Below are positions 54,187 to 62,996 of a stretch of DNA of 64,000 nt, one piece after another (position 1 is the stretch's first letter; each line of letters opens with the position of its first letter). The stretch spans positions 186,001 to 250,000 of the forward strand of contig QZDX01000002.1 in the NCBI GenBank assembly GCA_009917555.1, in the 5' to 3' direction. Made by a program: the position numbers and the translations under genes. Under the pieces are notes generated by a model, which saw only the letters and a program-made list of their open reading frames with translations, ran no database searches and was not told the origin of the DNA. The stretch comes from a bacterium 1XD21-13 (GTDB lineage: Bacteria; Bacillota; Clostridia; Lachnospirales; Lachnospiraceae).

Positions 54187-55797
54187 CTATGTTCCCGCCC
54201 GGAATTCTCTTGGAGTGCATTCCTGTGTTTTCTTAAAAAGATAGCTGAAATAATGGGGGTCCTTGTAGCCCACGGCAAAGGCTATCTCTGCAGTCTTCAT
54301 GGAGGTTCCCCGCAGCAGCTCTCTGGCCTTATCCATCCGTACTGCCGTGAGATACTCAATAAAGGTCTGTCCGGTCTCCTGACTGAAAATCGTGCTGAAA
54401 TGGTTGGGGCTTAGGTTCACGCTGGCTGCCGTCATATTGAGAGAAATCTCCTCATTGTCGTAATTTTCCTGGATAAAAGCCTTGGCATCCTTTAATAGAG
54501 AGCTGTATTTCTTCTGAGATACATCCTCCCGAAGCTCCAAAGCCGCCTCCAGCACCTTTGTCAAATATTCCTTGGTCTGCTCTACGGTAGAAAATACGGA
54601 GGTCATACTCTGGAAATCACCGCAGCGCTCCACCAAATCACTGGCCTCGAAGCCTATCTGCTGGACCTGTCCCACTGCCGCAAAATAGAGATCTATGGTC
54701 ATATATTGGCGGAACAACATGGACTGAATGTTTTTCTCTCCAAAGCTTTTCAGGTATTTATCCAGAAAATGAGGAATCTGGCTCTTTAAGCCTGTTTTCA
54801 AAAAGCTCTCCGCTACTCGCCGGTCAAGTTGGCGCACATCCAGGTCGTTCAGGCGAATGTCCTCCTGCTCATCCTCCTCCTGCTCCTGGCTGCTGTCAAT
54901 AACCTGGTTGCGCTTTTTCAGATACCGATAGGCAAAGGCTCTGCTGGCCTCCTCAAAGCAGCGTCCGAGCTCGGAAAGCCGCATAGCCGGACGGCCCAGC
55001 CCCCCAAAGTATTCTACATTTTCATAAGAATGCAGAGTTTCCTCCAGCCTTCTAAGGAAATTCTCTTGTACCTCTGCAAGCTCCTTTTCTCCTGTTTCCT
55101 TTAAAATGAAAGCCCATCCCTCCAGTCCCAGTTCGATCATGAGCACTCCGGCTATCCTCTCTGTCATCTCCTCTATGGCCTTTGTGACACGGTTCTCCTC
55201 CTCATCATAGCCTTCGCCTCCGTCACCGGCAAAAATCTGAAAAAGCAGGATGTTGTAACGGTTGGACGCAAGCTCCATACCAATCTCCCGCCCCTCTTTC
55301 AAAAGCGCAGACACAGGCTTTGTGCCGGATACCAGACTGCGGAAGAACTTCTGTCTGGCAAGCTGGGTATTTTCCAGTCGCTCCTGTTCAAAGGTAGCCA
55401 AAAAACGGCGCTGCTGCTGTTCCTCCTCCACCAGTCTGCCCACCTTTTTCACAGCCTCTAAAAGCTGATTACCGGAAATGGGTTTTACCAAATAATCTGT
55501 GATCCCGATGCTGATACCCTCCTTGGCGTACTCAAATTCATCATAGCCGCTAAGAATAATAATTTTTACGTCCGGCATTTCCTGCTTTACCAGACGGCTC
55601 AGCTCCAATCCGTCCATAAAGGGCATTTTAATATCTGTTATCAAAATGTCCGGTCGGTTTTTTTGAATCAGGGGGTAGGCCAGCTCGCCATCGCTGGCCT
55701 CGCCTGCAAACTGAAAGCCTTCCTCCTCCCAATGGATATTGTTTTTAATTCCTTCACGTACTACTACTTCATCCTCTACCAAAAATACTTTCAGCAT
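54187..55797 (-). CDS. YesN-type response regulator with AraC DNA-binding domain
   Basis: 536 residues. Receiver: MLKVFLVEDEVVVREGIKNNI, phosphorylated Asp in DILITDIKMPFMDG, VKPISGNQLLEAV. A long middle region precedes the AraC pair (ISLNMTAASVNLSPNHFSTIFSQETGQTFIEYL and TAEIAFAVGYKDPHYFSYLFKKTQECTPREFR). Upstream of the kinase gene by 75 bp, and the pair lies directly upstream of the sugar importer it probably controls. Confidence 0.92.
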   Translation of the reverse strand: MLKVFLVEDEVVVREGIKNNIHWEEEGFQFAGEASDGELAYPLIQKNRPDILITDIKMPFMDGLELSRLVKQEMPDVKIIILSGYDEFEYAKEGISIGITDYLVKPISGNQLLEAVKKVGRLVEEEQQQRRFLATFEQERLENTQLARQKFFRSLVSGTKPVSALLKEGREIGMELASNRYNILLFQIFAGDGGEGYDEEENRVTKAIEEMTERIAGVLMIELGLEGWAFILKETGEKELAEVQENFLRRLEETLHSYENVEYFGGLGRPAMRLSELGRCFEEASRAFAYRYLKKRNQVIDSSQEQEEDEQEDIRLNDLDVRQLDRRVAESFLKTGLKSQIPHFLDKYLKSFGEKNIQSMLFRQYMTIDLYFAAVGQVQQIGFEASDLVERCGDFQSMTSVFSTVEQTKEYLTKVLEAALELREDVSQKKYSSLLKDAKAFIQENYDNEEISLNMTAASVNLSPNHFSTIFSQETGQTFIEYLTAVRMDKARELLRGTSMKTAEIAFAVGYKDPHYFSYLFKKTQECTPREFRAGT

Positions 55798-55824
55798 TGT
55801 TTTCCTCTATTCCAGTTTTACAAA

Positions 55825-55871
55825 GGGAGGATGGCGCACCAAAAAGCTTTTGCCATATGCGTCATCCTCCC
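55825..55871 (-). terminator. Terminator after the FGGY kinase gene
   Basis: GGGAGGATGGCGCA (55825-55838) pairs with TGCGTCATCCTCCC (55858-55871) with one G-T wobble. On the minus strand it follows the kinase stop by about 28 bases and is followed by TTTGTAAAA. It separates the ara genes from the two-component genes. Confidence 0.7.
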
Positions 55872-55898
55872 ATGAGATTTATTTTTTGTAATTATATA

Positions 55899-57494
55899 CT
55901 ACTGCAGATGCTCCACCGCCGCACGCTCAATGGCAAGTCCCTCGGTGTAGCGTTCGATAAATGCATCATAGCCTGCCACATCCCCTGCATCCGGCTCCAT
56001 GCGCTCGCCCTTTTCACCGGCAAATACCTTTTCGGCAAGGTAAGCTCCCAGACTCTCGCCCTCACTGCGGTTCTTCATATAGGCTGCCAGCAGGGCAATT
56101 CCCCAGGCGCCGCCCTCTCCCGCTGTCTCCATCACCACTACGGGAACGTTCATAACTGCGGCTACGAACCGCTGTCCCACGCCCTTGGTCTTGAAGAGGC
56201 CGCCGTGTCCTACGATCTCGTCCACCTGAACGCCCTCCTCCTTGATGAGGATGTCCATTCCCGCCCGCATAGCTCCAAGGGAGGTCATGAGATGCACTCT
56301 CATAAAGTTGGCAAGGTTGAATTTGCTGTCGGGCTTTCTCACGAACAGGGGGCGTCCCTCCTCAAAGCCGGTCACATGCTCCCCTGAGAAATAATTGTAA
56401 GCCAGAAGCCCGCCGCACTCCGGGTCGCCCTCTAAGGCTTTCCGATAGAGGGTGCCAAAAAGCTCGTTCATATCCACTTTCATGCCGAAGCTCTCGGCAA
56501 ACTCCTTAAATAAGCCTACCCAGGCATTCAGATCCGAGGTACAGTTATTAGTATGCGCCATTCCCACCAGGCTTCCGTCAGGAGTGGTTACCAGGTCAAT
56601 CTCGGAATGTACTTTCTTTAGCTCATGCTCCAGAACAATCATGGCAAAGCCAGAGGTTCCCGCAGAGATATTGCCGGTACGCTTTGCCACGCTGTTGGTG
56701 GCTACCATGCCGGTGCCTGCGTCGCCCTCCGGGGGACATAAAGGAACGCCGGCCTTAAGAGCGCCGGAGGGATCCAGAAGCTTCGCTCCCTCCTCTGTCA
56801 GTTCCCCTGCCGCTTCTCCCGCACTCAGGACCTCCGGAAGAATATCCCTAAGCTTCCAGGAATAGCCTTTATCCGCAACCAGATCATCGAACTGATTCAG
56901 CATACGCCCGTAGAATTGTCCGGTAGCCGTGTCAATGGGGAACATGCCCGAAGCCTCGCCCACACCCATAGCCCTGCGGCCGGTGAGCTTCCAGTGTATG
57001 TAGCCAGCAAGGGTGGTCATGTAGTCAATACGTGGAAGATGCTCCTCTCCATTTAAAATTGCCTGGTACAGATGGGCAATGCTCCATCTCTGGGGAATGT
57101 TGTACTGGAAAAGCTCTGTGAGCTTTCCTGCCGCCTGGCCTGTGATGGTGTTTCTCCAGGTGCGGAAAGGCACCAGCTGGCTTCCCTCCTTGTCAAATAC
57201 CAGATAGCCGTGCATCATAGCGCTGATTCCGATAGAGCCGATGGTGGTAATCTCCGCACCGTACTGCTTCTTCACATCTTCCTTCAACGCCTGATAGCTG
57301 CCCTGAAGCCCTTTCCACACTTCATCCAGAGCATAAGTCCAGATGCCGTTCTCCAACTGGTTCTCCCAGTCGTAGCTGCCGGACGCAATGGGCTTGTGGG
57401 ATTCATCAATAAGTACTGCTTTGATTCTGGTTGATCCAAGTTCGATTCCCAGTGATGTCTTTCCGCTTTCAATTGCTTCTTTCAAATTGTTCAT
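55899..57494 (-). CDS. araB: FGGY-family carbohydrate kinase, probable L-ribulokinase
   Basis: 531 residues. The N-terminal phosphate-binding [16 protein letters not shown], the first FGGY segment [30 protein letters not shown] in the central region and [23 protein letters not shown] with the ATP-binding motif. Directly downstream of araA in the same direction, so L-ribulokinase is the likely activity. It is not of the classical E. coli/B. subtilis AraB sequence group; by sequence it is only certain as a FGGY kinase. Confidence 0.83.
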   Translation of the reverse strand: MNNLKEAIESGKTSLGIELGSTRIKAVLIDESHKPIASGSYDWENQLENGIWTYALDEVWKGLQGSYQALKEDVKKQYGAEITTIGSIGISAMMHGYLVFDKEGSQLVPFRTWRNTITGQAAGKLTELFQYNIPQRWSIAHLYQAILNGEEHLPRIDYMTTLAGYIHWKLTGRRAMGVGEASGMFPIDTATGQFYGRMLNQFDDLVADKGYSWKLRDILPEVLSAGEAAGELTEEGAKLLDPSGALKAGVPLCPPEGDAGTGMVATNSVAKRTGNISAGTSGFAMIVLEHELKKVHSEIDLVTTPDGSLVGMAHTNNCTSDLNAWVGLFKEFAESFGMKVDMNELFGTLYRKALEGDPECGGLLAYNYFSGEHVTGFEEGRPLFVRKPDSKFNLANFMRVHLMTSLGAMRAGMDILIKEEGVQVDEIVGHGGLFKTKGVGQRFVAAVMNVPVVVMETAGEGGAWGIALLAAYMKNRSEGESLGAYLAEKVFAGEKGERMEPDAGDVAGYDAFIERYTEGLAIERAAVEHLQ

Positions 57495-57544
57495 GTGTAA
57501 AACCCTCCTATTAAAAGTTCCGTAAGCTTCGTTCCTTTGTTTCT

Positions 57545-59032
57545 CTAACGGAAAGCAACGGAGTTCCAGAGCATCTCATTCTTAAGGCTGCGGATGGTGG
57601 TGTCCTTGTCAATGTAGACTACCTCAATCCCCATGGCTGCCGCCCAGTCGCCCATCTGCTCTGCAGTCAGGTCATAGGTAAATGCCGTATGGTGGGCGCC
57701 GCCTGCCAGAATCCAGGCTTCCGCACCGGTTGCCAGGCTTGGCTCCGGGGTCCAGAATGCGGTTGCCACCGGAAGCTTGGGCATGGGCTTTTCTACCTTT
57801 TTGCAGTCTACTGTGTTGATGATAAGACGGAACCGATTGCCCAAATCCACTAAGGATGTGGCGATACCCTTGCCGGTCTTGGATGTAAATACCAGACGGG
57901 CCGGGTCCTCCCGGTCGCCCATGGAGAGAGGCGTTACCTTAATGCCAATGGGTCCCTCGGAAATGGTGGGGCATACCTCCAGCATATGGGCCTGGAGAAT
58001 TCCCTCCTTGCCGGGAACCAGGTTGTAGGTGTAATCCTCCATAAAGGAGGTTCCCTTGGCATCCTTCATGCCCGCTGTCATAATCTTCATCAGGCGCACC
58101 ATAGCCGCCGTCTTCCAGTCGCCCTCTCCGCCGAAGCCGTAGCCCTTTTCCATCAGGCGCTGGATGGCCAGGCCGGGAAGCTGCTTTAAGGCTCCCAGAT
58201 CCCCGAAATGAGTTACGATAGCCTGATAATTCTTCTCCTTTAAGAAACGCTCAAATCCAAGCTCTATCTGTGCCTGTACTGCCACATGCCGCTTGAATTC
58301 CTCCGGATCTCTGCCTTCCAGTAAGATCTCATATTTATCATAATATTCTTCCACCAAAGTGTCAACGTCGGCTTTTCCTGTGTCGGCAACATATTCTGCG
58401 ATTTCATTCACCGGATAGGCGTCAATCTCCCATCCAAACTTGATCTGGGCCTCCACCTTGTCGCCCTCGGTAACGGCTACGTTACGCATATTGTCGGCCA
58501 CACGGACTACCCGGATATGGCTGCTCTCCATAATGCCGATGGCGGTCCGCATCCAGGAGGCAATTCGCTTGATCACGTTCTCGTCTGCCCAGTGTCCCAC
58601 AATCACCTTGCGCTCGATCCCCATGCGGCTTACAATATGGCCATACTCCCGGTCACCGTGAGCGGACTGATTTTCGTTCATAAAGTCCATGTCAATGGTA
58701 TCGTAGGGAATTTCCTCATTAAACTGGGTATGTAAATGCATCAGGGGCTTGCGGTACTCCTGGAGACCCAGGATCCAGGACTTTGCCGGGGAGAACGTGT
58801 GCATCCAGGTGATGACGCCGGCACATTCCTCGTCTGCGTTTGCCTCATTAAAGGTCTTGCGGATGAGCTCATTGGTGATGAAGGTAGGCTTCCATACAAT
58901 TTCGTAGGGAAGCATGCCGGACTTGTTGAGATGCTCCACGATCTTTTGGGAATGCTCTGCTACGTGAGCCAGGCACTCATCTCCATATAAATCCTGGGAG
59001 CCGGTTGCAAACCAAAACTTGTACTGTTTCAT
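57545..59032 (-). CDS. araA: L-arabinose isomerase
   Basis: 495 residues, the usual AraA length. Converts L-arabinose to L-ribulose with Mn(II). Starts [89 protein letters not shown] and [25 protein letters not shown] are conserved, including the catalytic Glu and the metal ligands. GGAGG lies upstream. The downstream neighbour is the kinase; L-ribulose-5-phosphate 4-epimerase (araD) is not in the window. Confidence 0.96.
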   Translation of the reverse strand: MKQYKFWFATGSQDLYGDECLAHVAEHSQKIVEHLNKSGMLPYEIVWKPTFITNELIRKTFNEANADEECAGVITWMHTFSPAKSWILGLQEYRKPLMHLHTQFNEEIPYDTIDMDFMNENQSAHGDREYGHIVSRMGIERKVIVGHWADENVIKRIASWMRTAIGIMESSHIRVVRVADNMRNVAVTEGDKVEAQIKFGWEIDAYPVNEIAEYVADTGKADVDTLVEEYYDKYEILLEGRDPEEFKRHVAVQAQIELGFERFLKEKNYQAIVTHFGDLGALKQLPGLAIQRLMEKGYGFGGEGDWKTAAMVRLMKIMTAGMKDAKGTSFMEDYTYNLVPGKEGILQAHMLEVCPTISEGPIGIKVTPLSMGDREDPARLVFTSKTGKGIATSLVDLGNRFRLIINTVDCKKVEKPMPKLPVATAFWTPEPSLATGAEAWILAGGAHHTAFTYDLTAEQMGDWAAAMGIEVVYIDKDTTIRSLKNEMLWNSVAFR

Positions 59033-59053
59033 TTCTTTTTTCCTCCTTTTTTA

Positions 59054-59104
59054 AGTCGCTGCGCGACAGCACTAAAGGGTAAAGTCGCTGCGCGACGGCA
59101 TTAA
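59054..59104. repeat. Two adjacent copies of the GTCGCTGCGCGAC repeat
   Basis: Copies begin at 59054 and 59083 with the same AGTCGCTGCGCGAC core seen in the 6109-6274 block; the first continues AGCACTAAAGGGTAAAG, as in that block. They lie in the 165-bp gap between araR and araA. Confidence 0.75.
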
Positions 59105-59196
59105 TTGGGTTGTTATGTGTGATCCCTGCCGGATATGATCCGGGCATGGGCGCTTACGCACGTGTTCATGCTTGCATAAATCTTTAACAGAAAATC

Positions 59197-60267
59197 TTAA
59201 TCTGTCAGATCTTTCACGGAGCTACGCTCCACCAGATAGGGCTCAAATTCGTAGGATGTCCCCGGAAGCTGATTACGGATCATGGAAATCAACTGCTTGG
59301 CGGCCTTTTCCCCCAGCTTTTCCTTTGGGTGATGAACGGAGGTCAGCCCCACATCCCCCAGCATAGCCAGATCTGTGTCATCCACACTGACGATGGACAT
59401 GTCCTCCGGGACGGAAATTCCGTGACGCTTCCAGATCTCCATCACGCGGGAGGCGGTACTGTCGTTGTAGCACATGATTCCGGTGCACTGTCCCAGACGC
59501 TTTAGGATTCGCTCCTCCATGCTGTCAAAGTCCAGAGCGTCCTCTGTGTCGAACCAGAGTATGTTCTGCTCCTCAGGCCGGATGCCTCCATCCCTTAGTG
59601 CCTCCACAAAGCCCTGGTAGCGGCGGATACCCTGGCCGTCATCTCTCTTAAAAAATCCCCCTATCTTTTTGTGGCCGTTTGCCAGAAGACACTCTGCGGC
59701 CAGACGGCCTGCCTTCTCATCCTGGAGACAGACCACAGGACAGGCAAGCTCCGGGTAACGGCTGTTGATAAAGAGAATCGGAATCTCCCTTTCCTGCAGC
59801 TTACGGTAAAGGGGCAGATTGGGATTCGGCAGAGCGCTCTTAGTTGTTTCTATGATAATTCCTCTCAAGTCCTGCTCTAAAAGCGCCTGCAGAACGGCTT
59901 CTTCCTTCCAGATCTGATTGCCGGTAAATGCAATCTGTACCTGAAAGCCCTCTTTGGAGAGAATCTCTTCGATTCCCTGTATGATTTTCGGAAATATGTA
60001 ATTGTCTACATAGGTGGTTACTACGGCAATGCGTCTGCTTTTTTTCTGCTCCTCCGCCTCCCGATCCACTACGTAGGTGCCGCTTCCCTGACGGCTTCTT
60101 ACAAAGCCCTGTTTTTCCAAGAGCTCCAAGGCGTTGCGCACTGTCTGGCGACTGATTTGGAACTGCTCCTGAAGCTCCATCTCGGAAGGGAGCCTATCAC
60201 CTGGCTGGTAGATGTTTTTTAAGATGCTCTGACGCAGCTCTTCTGCGAGTATCTGATATTTTGCCAT
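59197..60267 (-). CDS. araR: AraR-type GntR/LacI hybrid repressor
   Basis: 356 residues. N-terminal GntR winged helix (ILAEELRQSILKNIYQPGDRLPSEMELQEQFQISRQTVRNALELLEKQGFVRSRQGSGTYV) fused to a LacI-type sugar-binding domain (RIAVVTTYVDNYIFPKIIQGIEEILSKEGFQVQIAFTGN, GIMCYNDSTASRVMEIWKRHGISVPEDMSIVSVDDTDLAMLGDVGLTSVHHPKEKLG). This domain fusion is the arabinose repressor AraR. It lies directly upstream of araA. Confidence 0.93.
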   Translation of the reverse strand: MAKYQILAEELRQSILKNIYQPGDRLPSEMELQEQFQISRQTVRNALELLEKQGFVRSRQGSGTYVVDREAEEQKKSRRIAVVTTYVDNYIFPKIIQGIEEILSKEGFQVQIAFTGNQIWKEEAVLQALLEQDLRGIIIETTKSALPNPNLPLYRKLQEREIPILFINSRYPELACPVVCLQDEKAGRLAAECLLANGHKKIGGFFKRDDGQGIRRYQGFVEALRDGGIRPEEQNILWFDTEDALDFDSMEERILKRLGQCTGIMCYNDSTASRVMEIWKRHGISVPEDMSIVSVDDTDLAMLGDVGLTSVHHPKEKLGEKAAKQLISMIRNQLPGTSYEFEPYLVERSSVKDLTD

Positions 60268-60690
60268 AGTTCCAATCTCCTTTCTGTCAGGCTTTGTATT
60301 GCAGGGTGGATTTGGGCCTTATGTATGTCACAAATTTGAAGAAATATCTCTGTTTCAAATGTTTTTGCTCTGTGCATAGGATTGATGAGATTCCTGTAAA
60401 TTTATATTTTACGTTTTATGTCTTATTTGTACTTTTTATTTTTACTTGTATTTAATTTGTATGATTTTACTGGTTATACTTCTATTTTGTTTCTTATTTT
60501 CTTTATAATTCCTATATTTTTTCTTTCTTTATTTTATTTATACCGCTTTTTTATTGGAATGTCAATATCTTTTCTTTAATTTGTATGTTTTTTGTTATCA
60601 TAAATTTTACTATTTTTATAATTTGTATTTAATTTTACAAAATACAAATATCTTTCTTATTTTTCACCTGATTTTTCATAAAAAACAGCA
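60268..60690. other. AT-rich intergenic region with repeated TTTGTAT sequences
   Basis: About 420 bp, very AT-rich, no coding sequence. AATTTGTAT-like sequences recur (for example 60434, 60455, 60577, 60620), which resemble half-sites of AraR operators; one perfect inverted pair is listed separately. Probably holds the araR promoter; no single -35/-10 pair stands out because the composition is so biased. Confidence 0.5.
60621..60649. promoter_or_regulatory. Candidate AraR operator
   Basis: ATTTGTATTT (60621-60630) is perfectly inverted at 60640-60649 with a 9-base spacer. It resembles the ATTTGTACGTACAAAT-type operator of B. subtilis AraR with a wider spacer. It lies 350 bp upstream of araR, so could be a distal looping site; in such AT-rich DNA chance is possible. 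Confidence 0.35.
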
Positions 60691-60711
60691 AAAGCCGGGC
60701 TGATGCCCGGC
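60680..60711 (-). terminator. Terminator of the rbs/Rpn region
   Basis: Minus strand GCCGGGC-ATCA-GCCCGGC (60694-60711) followed by TTTTGCTGTTTTTT, just after the stop of the Rpn remnant at 60750. Confidence 0.8.
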
Positions 60712-60749
60712 CGCAAAATGTTCTTTTATTCGTTTGTATGTTCCAGTTG

Positions 60750-61273
60750 TCAATTTTCTTTCTTTGACAGTTCTTTTAACTGTCTTTTTAATGCTTCAAT
60801 TTCCGCATCTTTTTCAGCTATAACTATATTTTTCTCATTTATTTCTGCGTTTTTTTCAGCTATAACTATATTTTCTCATCTATTACTACATCCTTTTCCT
60901 CTACCTTCTTTTGCAGCTCCTCGATCATAAACTTCGCCGTATTCTCATCTAATATCCGCAATGCCTCCGAGAACATCCCCAGCACCTCCTCCGGCCGTTG
61001 TCTCAGCATGGCTATCTCCCTGTAGATTTCTTCCATCCAGGGATATTCCCTGACCAGATTTTCTGCCTCTTTCAGATTCTCTGTAGACAGTAATGACAGC
61101 CATGCGGTTCGTTCGCTTCTATCTCTAGGATACGGTGTTTGCCGAAATACGTCAAGGGCTACCAGATAAAATTCCTGTAACAGTTCCAGAGAAAGTCCGG
61201 TATCAAATTTGGTTTTTCCATGGTGGATGTAACAGTTTTGAATCTCCACATTTATGAGGGAACCTTCCTCCAA
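60750..61273 (-). pseudogene. Rpn/PD-(D/E)XK nuclease-transposase family remnant, truncated and frameshifted
   Basis: The frame lacks a usable start: homology opens at about INVEIQNC, inside the nuclease domain, and runs through LLQEFYLVALDVFRQTPYPRDRSERTAWLSLLSTENLKEAENLVREYPWMEEIYREIAMLRQRPEEVLGMFSEALRILDENTAKFMIEELQKKVEEKDVVIDEKI, then stops. One A added to the AAAA at 60871-60874 continues a heptad-like repeat (NIVIAEK...EINEKNIVIAEK...EIEALKRQLKELSKKEN) to the stop at 60750. Rpn proteins are recombination-promoting nucleases; this copy lacks its N-terminal part and is not functional. Confidence 0.72.
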
Positions 61274-61349
61274 TTCACCCAGATTTTCTTTTCTATTACA
61301 TATTTTGTTGTTTTGAGATGTTTAAGGGGAAACGGAATATAGAACGGAC

Positions 61350-61429
61350 GCCCCCAGGCAGAAGCATATCCCCGCTTTGCTCCGCCATAGGCTAACACGC
61401 CCAGCGGGGATATGCTTCTGCCTGGGGGC
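61350..61429. repeat. Perfect 27-bp inverted repeat between rbsD and the Rpn remnant
   Basis: Arms 61350-61376 and 61403-61429 are exact complements (starting GCCCCCAGGCAGAAGCATAT), with a 26-base loop. No T run follows on either strand. Function unknown: a transcript-end stem, a cruciform or a terminal-repeat remnant. Confidence 0.8.
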
Positions 61430-61480
61430 TGGTATTGGTAAGTTATGCTCCTTCCGGGCAGGCTGTTTTCTGTTGTGCCT

Positions 61481-61882
61481 CTATGCCGGAAATGCTACGC
61501 CGGCACGAAGGATGATATTCGGATAGGGCGTAAATTCTCCTGTCCGAATGGCAAATCTTGCGTTCGCCGACATCTTTTTAAGTTCCGTATGCGCGATGAA
61601 TTCATGTCCTACTCCCGGCAGCTTCTCCTGGATATAGGTCAGGAGCTTCGGATTCTTCTCGTGAATCTCCTCTGCCAGGGTATAAAACTCTACCTCGGCC
61701 TCCTCCAAAACTGCGTCCATGGTTTGAATAAAGGTGGGAACTCCGCCGCAGAGGGCCAGATCTACAACGGGCACTCCCTCCGGAATGGGCATTCCGGCAT
61801 CACCAATCATAAATGTGTCCATGTGTCCCAGGGCCGCTATGTATGCGGATAGCTGTGCGTTTAAAATACCTCTTTTTTTCAT
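61481..61882 (-). CDS. rbsD: D-ribose pyranase
   Basis: 133 residues, starts MKKRGILNAQLSAYIAALGHMDTFMIGDAGMPIPEGVPVVDLALCGGVP, the RbsD signature with the catalytic His20. C-terminal YPNIILRAGVAFPA with the usual aromatic/Asn. Interconverts ribopyranose and ribofuranose before phosphorylation. Last gene of the rbs operon in this window; no ribokinase (rbsK) follows. Confidence 0.95.
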   Translation of the reverse strand: MKKRGILNAQLSAYIAALGHMDTFMIGDAGMPIPEGVPVVDLALCGGVPTFIQTMDAVLEEAEVEFYTLAEEIHEKNPKLLTYIQEKLPGVGHEFIAHTELKKMSANARFAIRTGEFTPYPNIILRAGVAFPA

Positions 61883-61923
61883 ATGCGCTCTCCTATTCTA
61901 AGTTCCGTATGGGATTACTGTTA

Positions 61924-62967
61924 TTATTTGCTCTCGTTTCTTGCCTTCAATGCCATCTTCGCCTGAAGATTTCTCTGGAACTGGTCAATGATTACGGCCA
62001 GGACGATTACCACGCCCTTGATGACCATCTGCCAGAATTCGGATACGCCGCACATTACCATTCCGTCGTTGATAACGCCGATTACGAAGGCACCTACAAT
62101 GGTTCCGCCGATGGTTCCGATTCCGCCGGCCATGGAGGTTCCGCCCAATACTGCGGAGGCGATAGCGTTCATTTCCCAGGATTCTCCGGTAGCCGGGTGG
62201 GAGGCGGCCAGCTGGGAGGAGGCAATGATTCCCACGATTGCGGAACAGATGCCGGAAATCATGTATACCAGGATTTTTACCTGATCTACCTTGACGCCGG
62301 ACAGCTTTGCCGCCTTCTCATTTCCACCGATTGCAAATACATGCCATCCGAAAGCGGTTTTCTTCAGAAGAATGGCAAAGATCACAGCCAGAACTACCAG
62401 GATCAGCAGACCTACGGGAATGCCGGCCACACTGGATCCAAAGAAGCCCCAGCCCTGATTCCCAAGAGCCTCGTAGCCTTTCAAATCAGAGTAGGTTGCA
62501 CCGTTGGAGTGAATGTTGGCACAGCCTCTCGCCACGTACATCATACCCAGGGTGGCAATGAAGGGGGCTACGTTGAATTTTGTAATGATAAGGCCGTTTA
62601 TTACACCGATGAAAGCGCCGATCAGCACTGTAATCAGCACAACCGCCGGCACGCTGAAGTAGAGGGTGACGCCGAACATTTTTAAGGTAAGGCCTTTTTG
62701 CAGAAGTCCTCCTGCGATCATGCCGGCCAGGCCTACGATAGCGCCCACGGACAGGTCGATGCCTCCGGTGATGATAACATAGGTCATGCCAATGGCAAGA
62801 ATCCCATACAGAGCAACATGCTTGCCGATGAGCAGGGCCGTATTCATATTCAGGAAGTTGGTTGCCGTAACACTGAAAAATATCAGCAGTACAATCAATA
62901 CGATAAAGGTTCTTCCTTTTAACAAAGTCATTACCAATGTATTATTATTGGAATTTTTCTTATCCAT
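61924..62967 (-). CDS. rbsC: Ribose ABC transporter permease
   Basis: 347 residues, multiple hydrophobic spans; YVIITGGIDLSVGAIVGLAGMIAGGLL, KFNVAPFIATLGMMYVARGCANIHSNG and MNAIASAVLGGTSMAGGIGTIGGTIVGAFVIGVINDGMVMCGV are RbsC hallmarks. Lies between rbsA (29 bp upstream) and rbsD. Confidence 0.94.
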   Translation of the reverse strand: MDKKNSNNNTLVMTLLKGRTFIVLIVLLIFFSVTATNFLNMNTALLIGKHVALYGILAIGMTYVIITGGIDLSVGAIVGLAGMIAGGLLQKGLTLKMFGVTLYFSVPAVVLITVLIGAFIGVINGLIITKFNVAPFIATLGMMYVARGCANIHSNGATYSDLKGYEALGNQGWGFFGSSVAGIPVGLLILVVLAVIFAILLKKTAFGWHVFAIGGNEKAAKLSGVKVDQVKILVYMISGICSAIVGIIASSQLAASHPATGESWEMNAIASAVLGGTSMAGGIGTIGGTIVGAFVIGVINDGMVMCGVSEFWQMVIKGVVIVLAVIIDQFQRNLQAKMALKARNESK

Positions 62968-62996
62968 ATTCTTTACTCCTATTCCATATAAATTTA

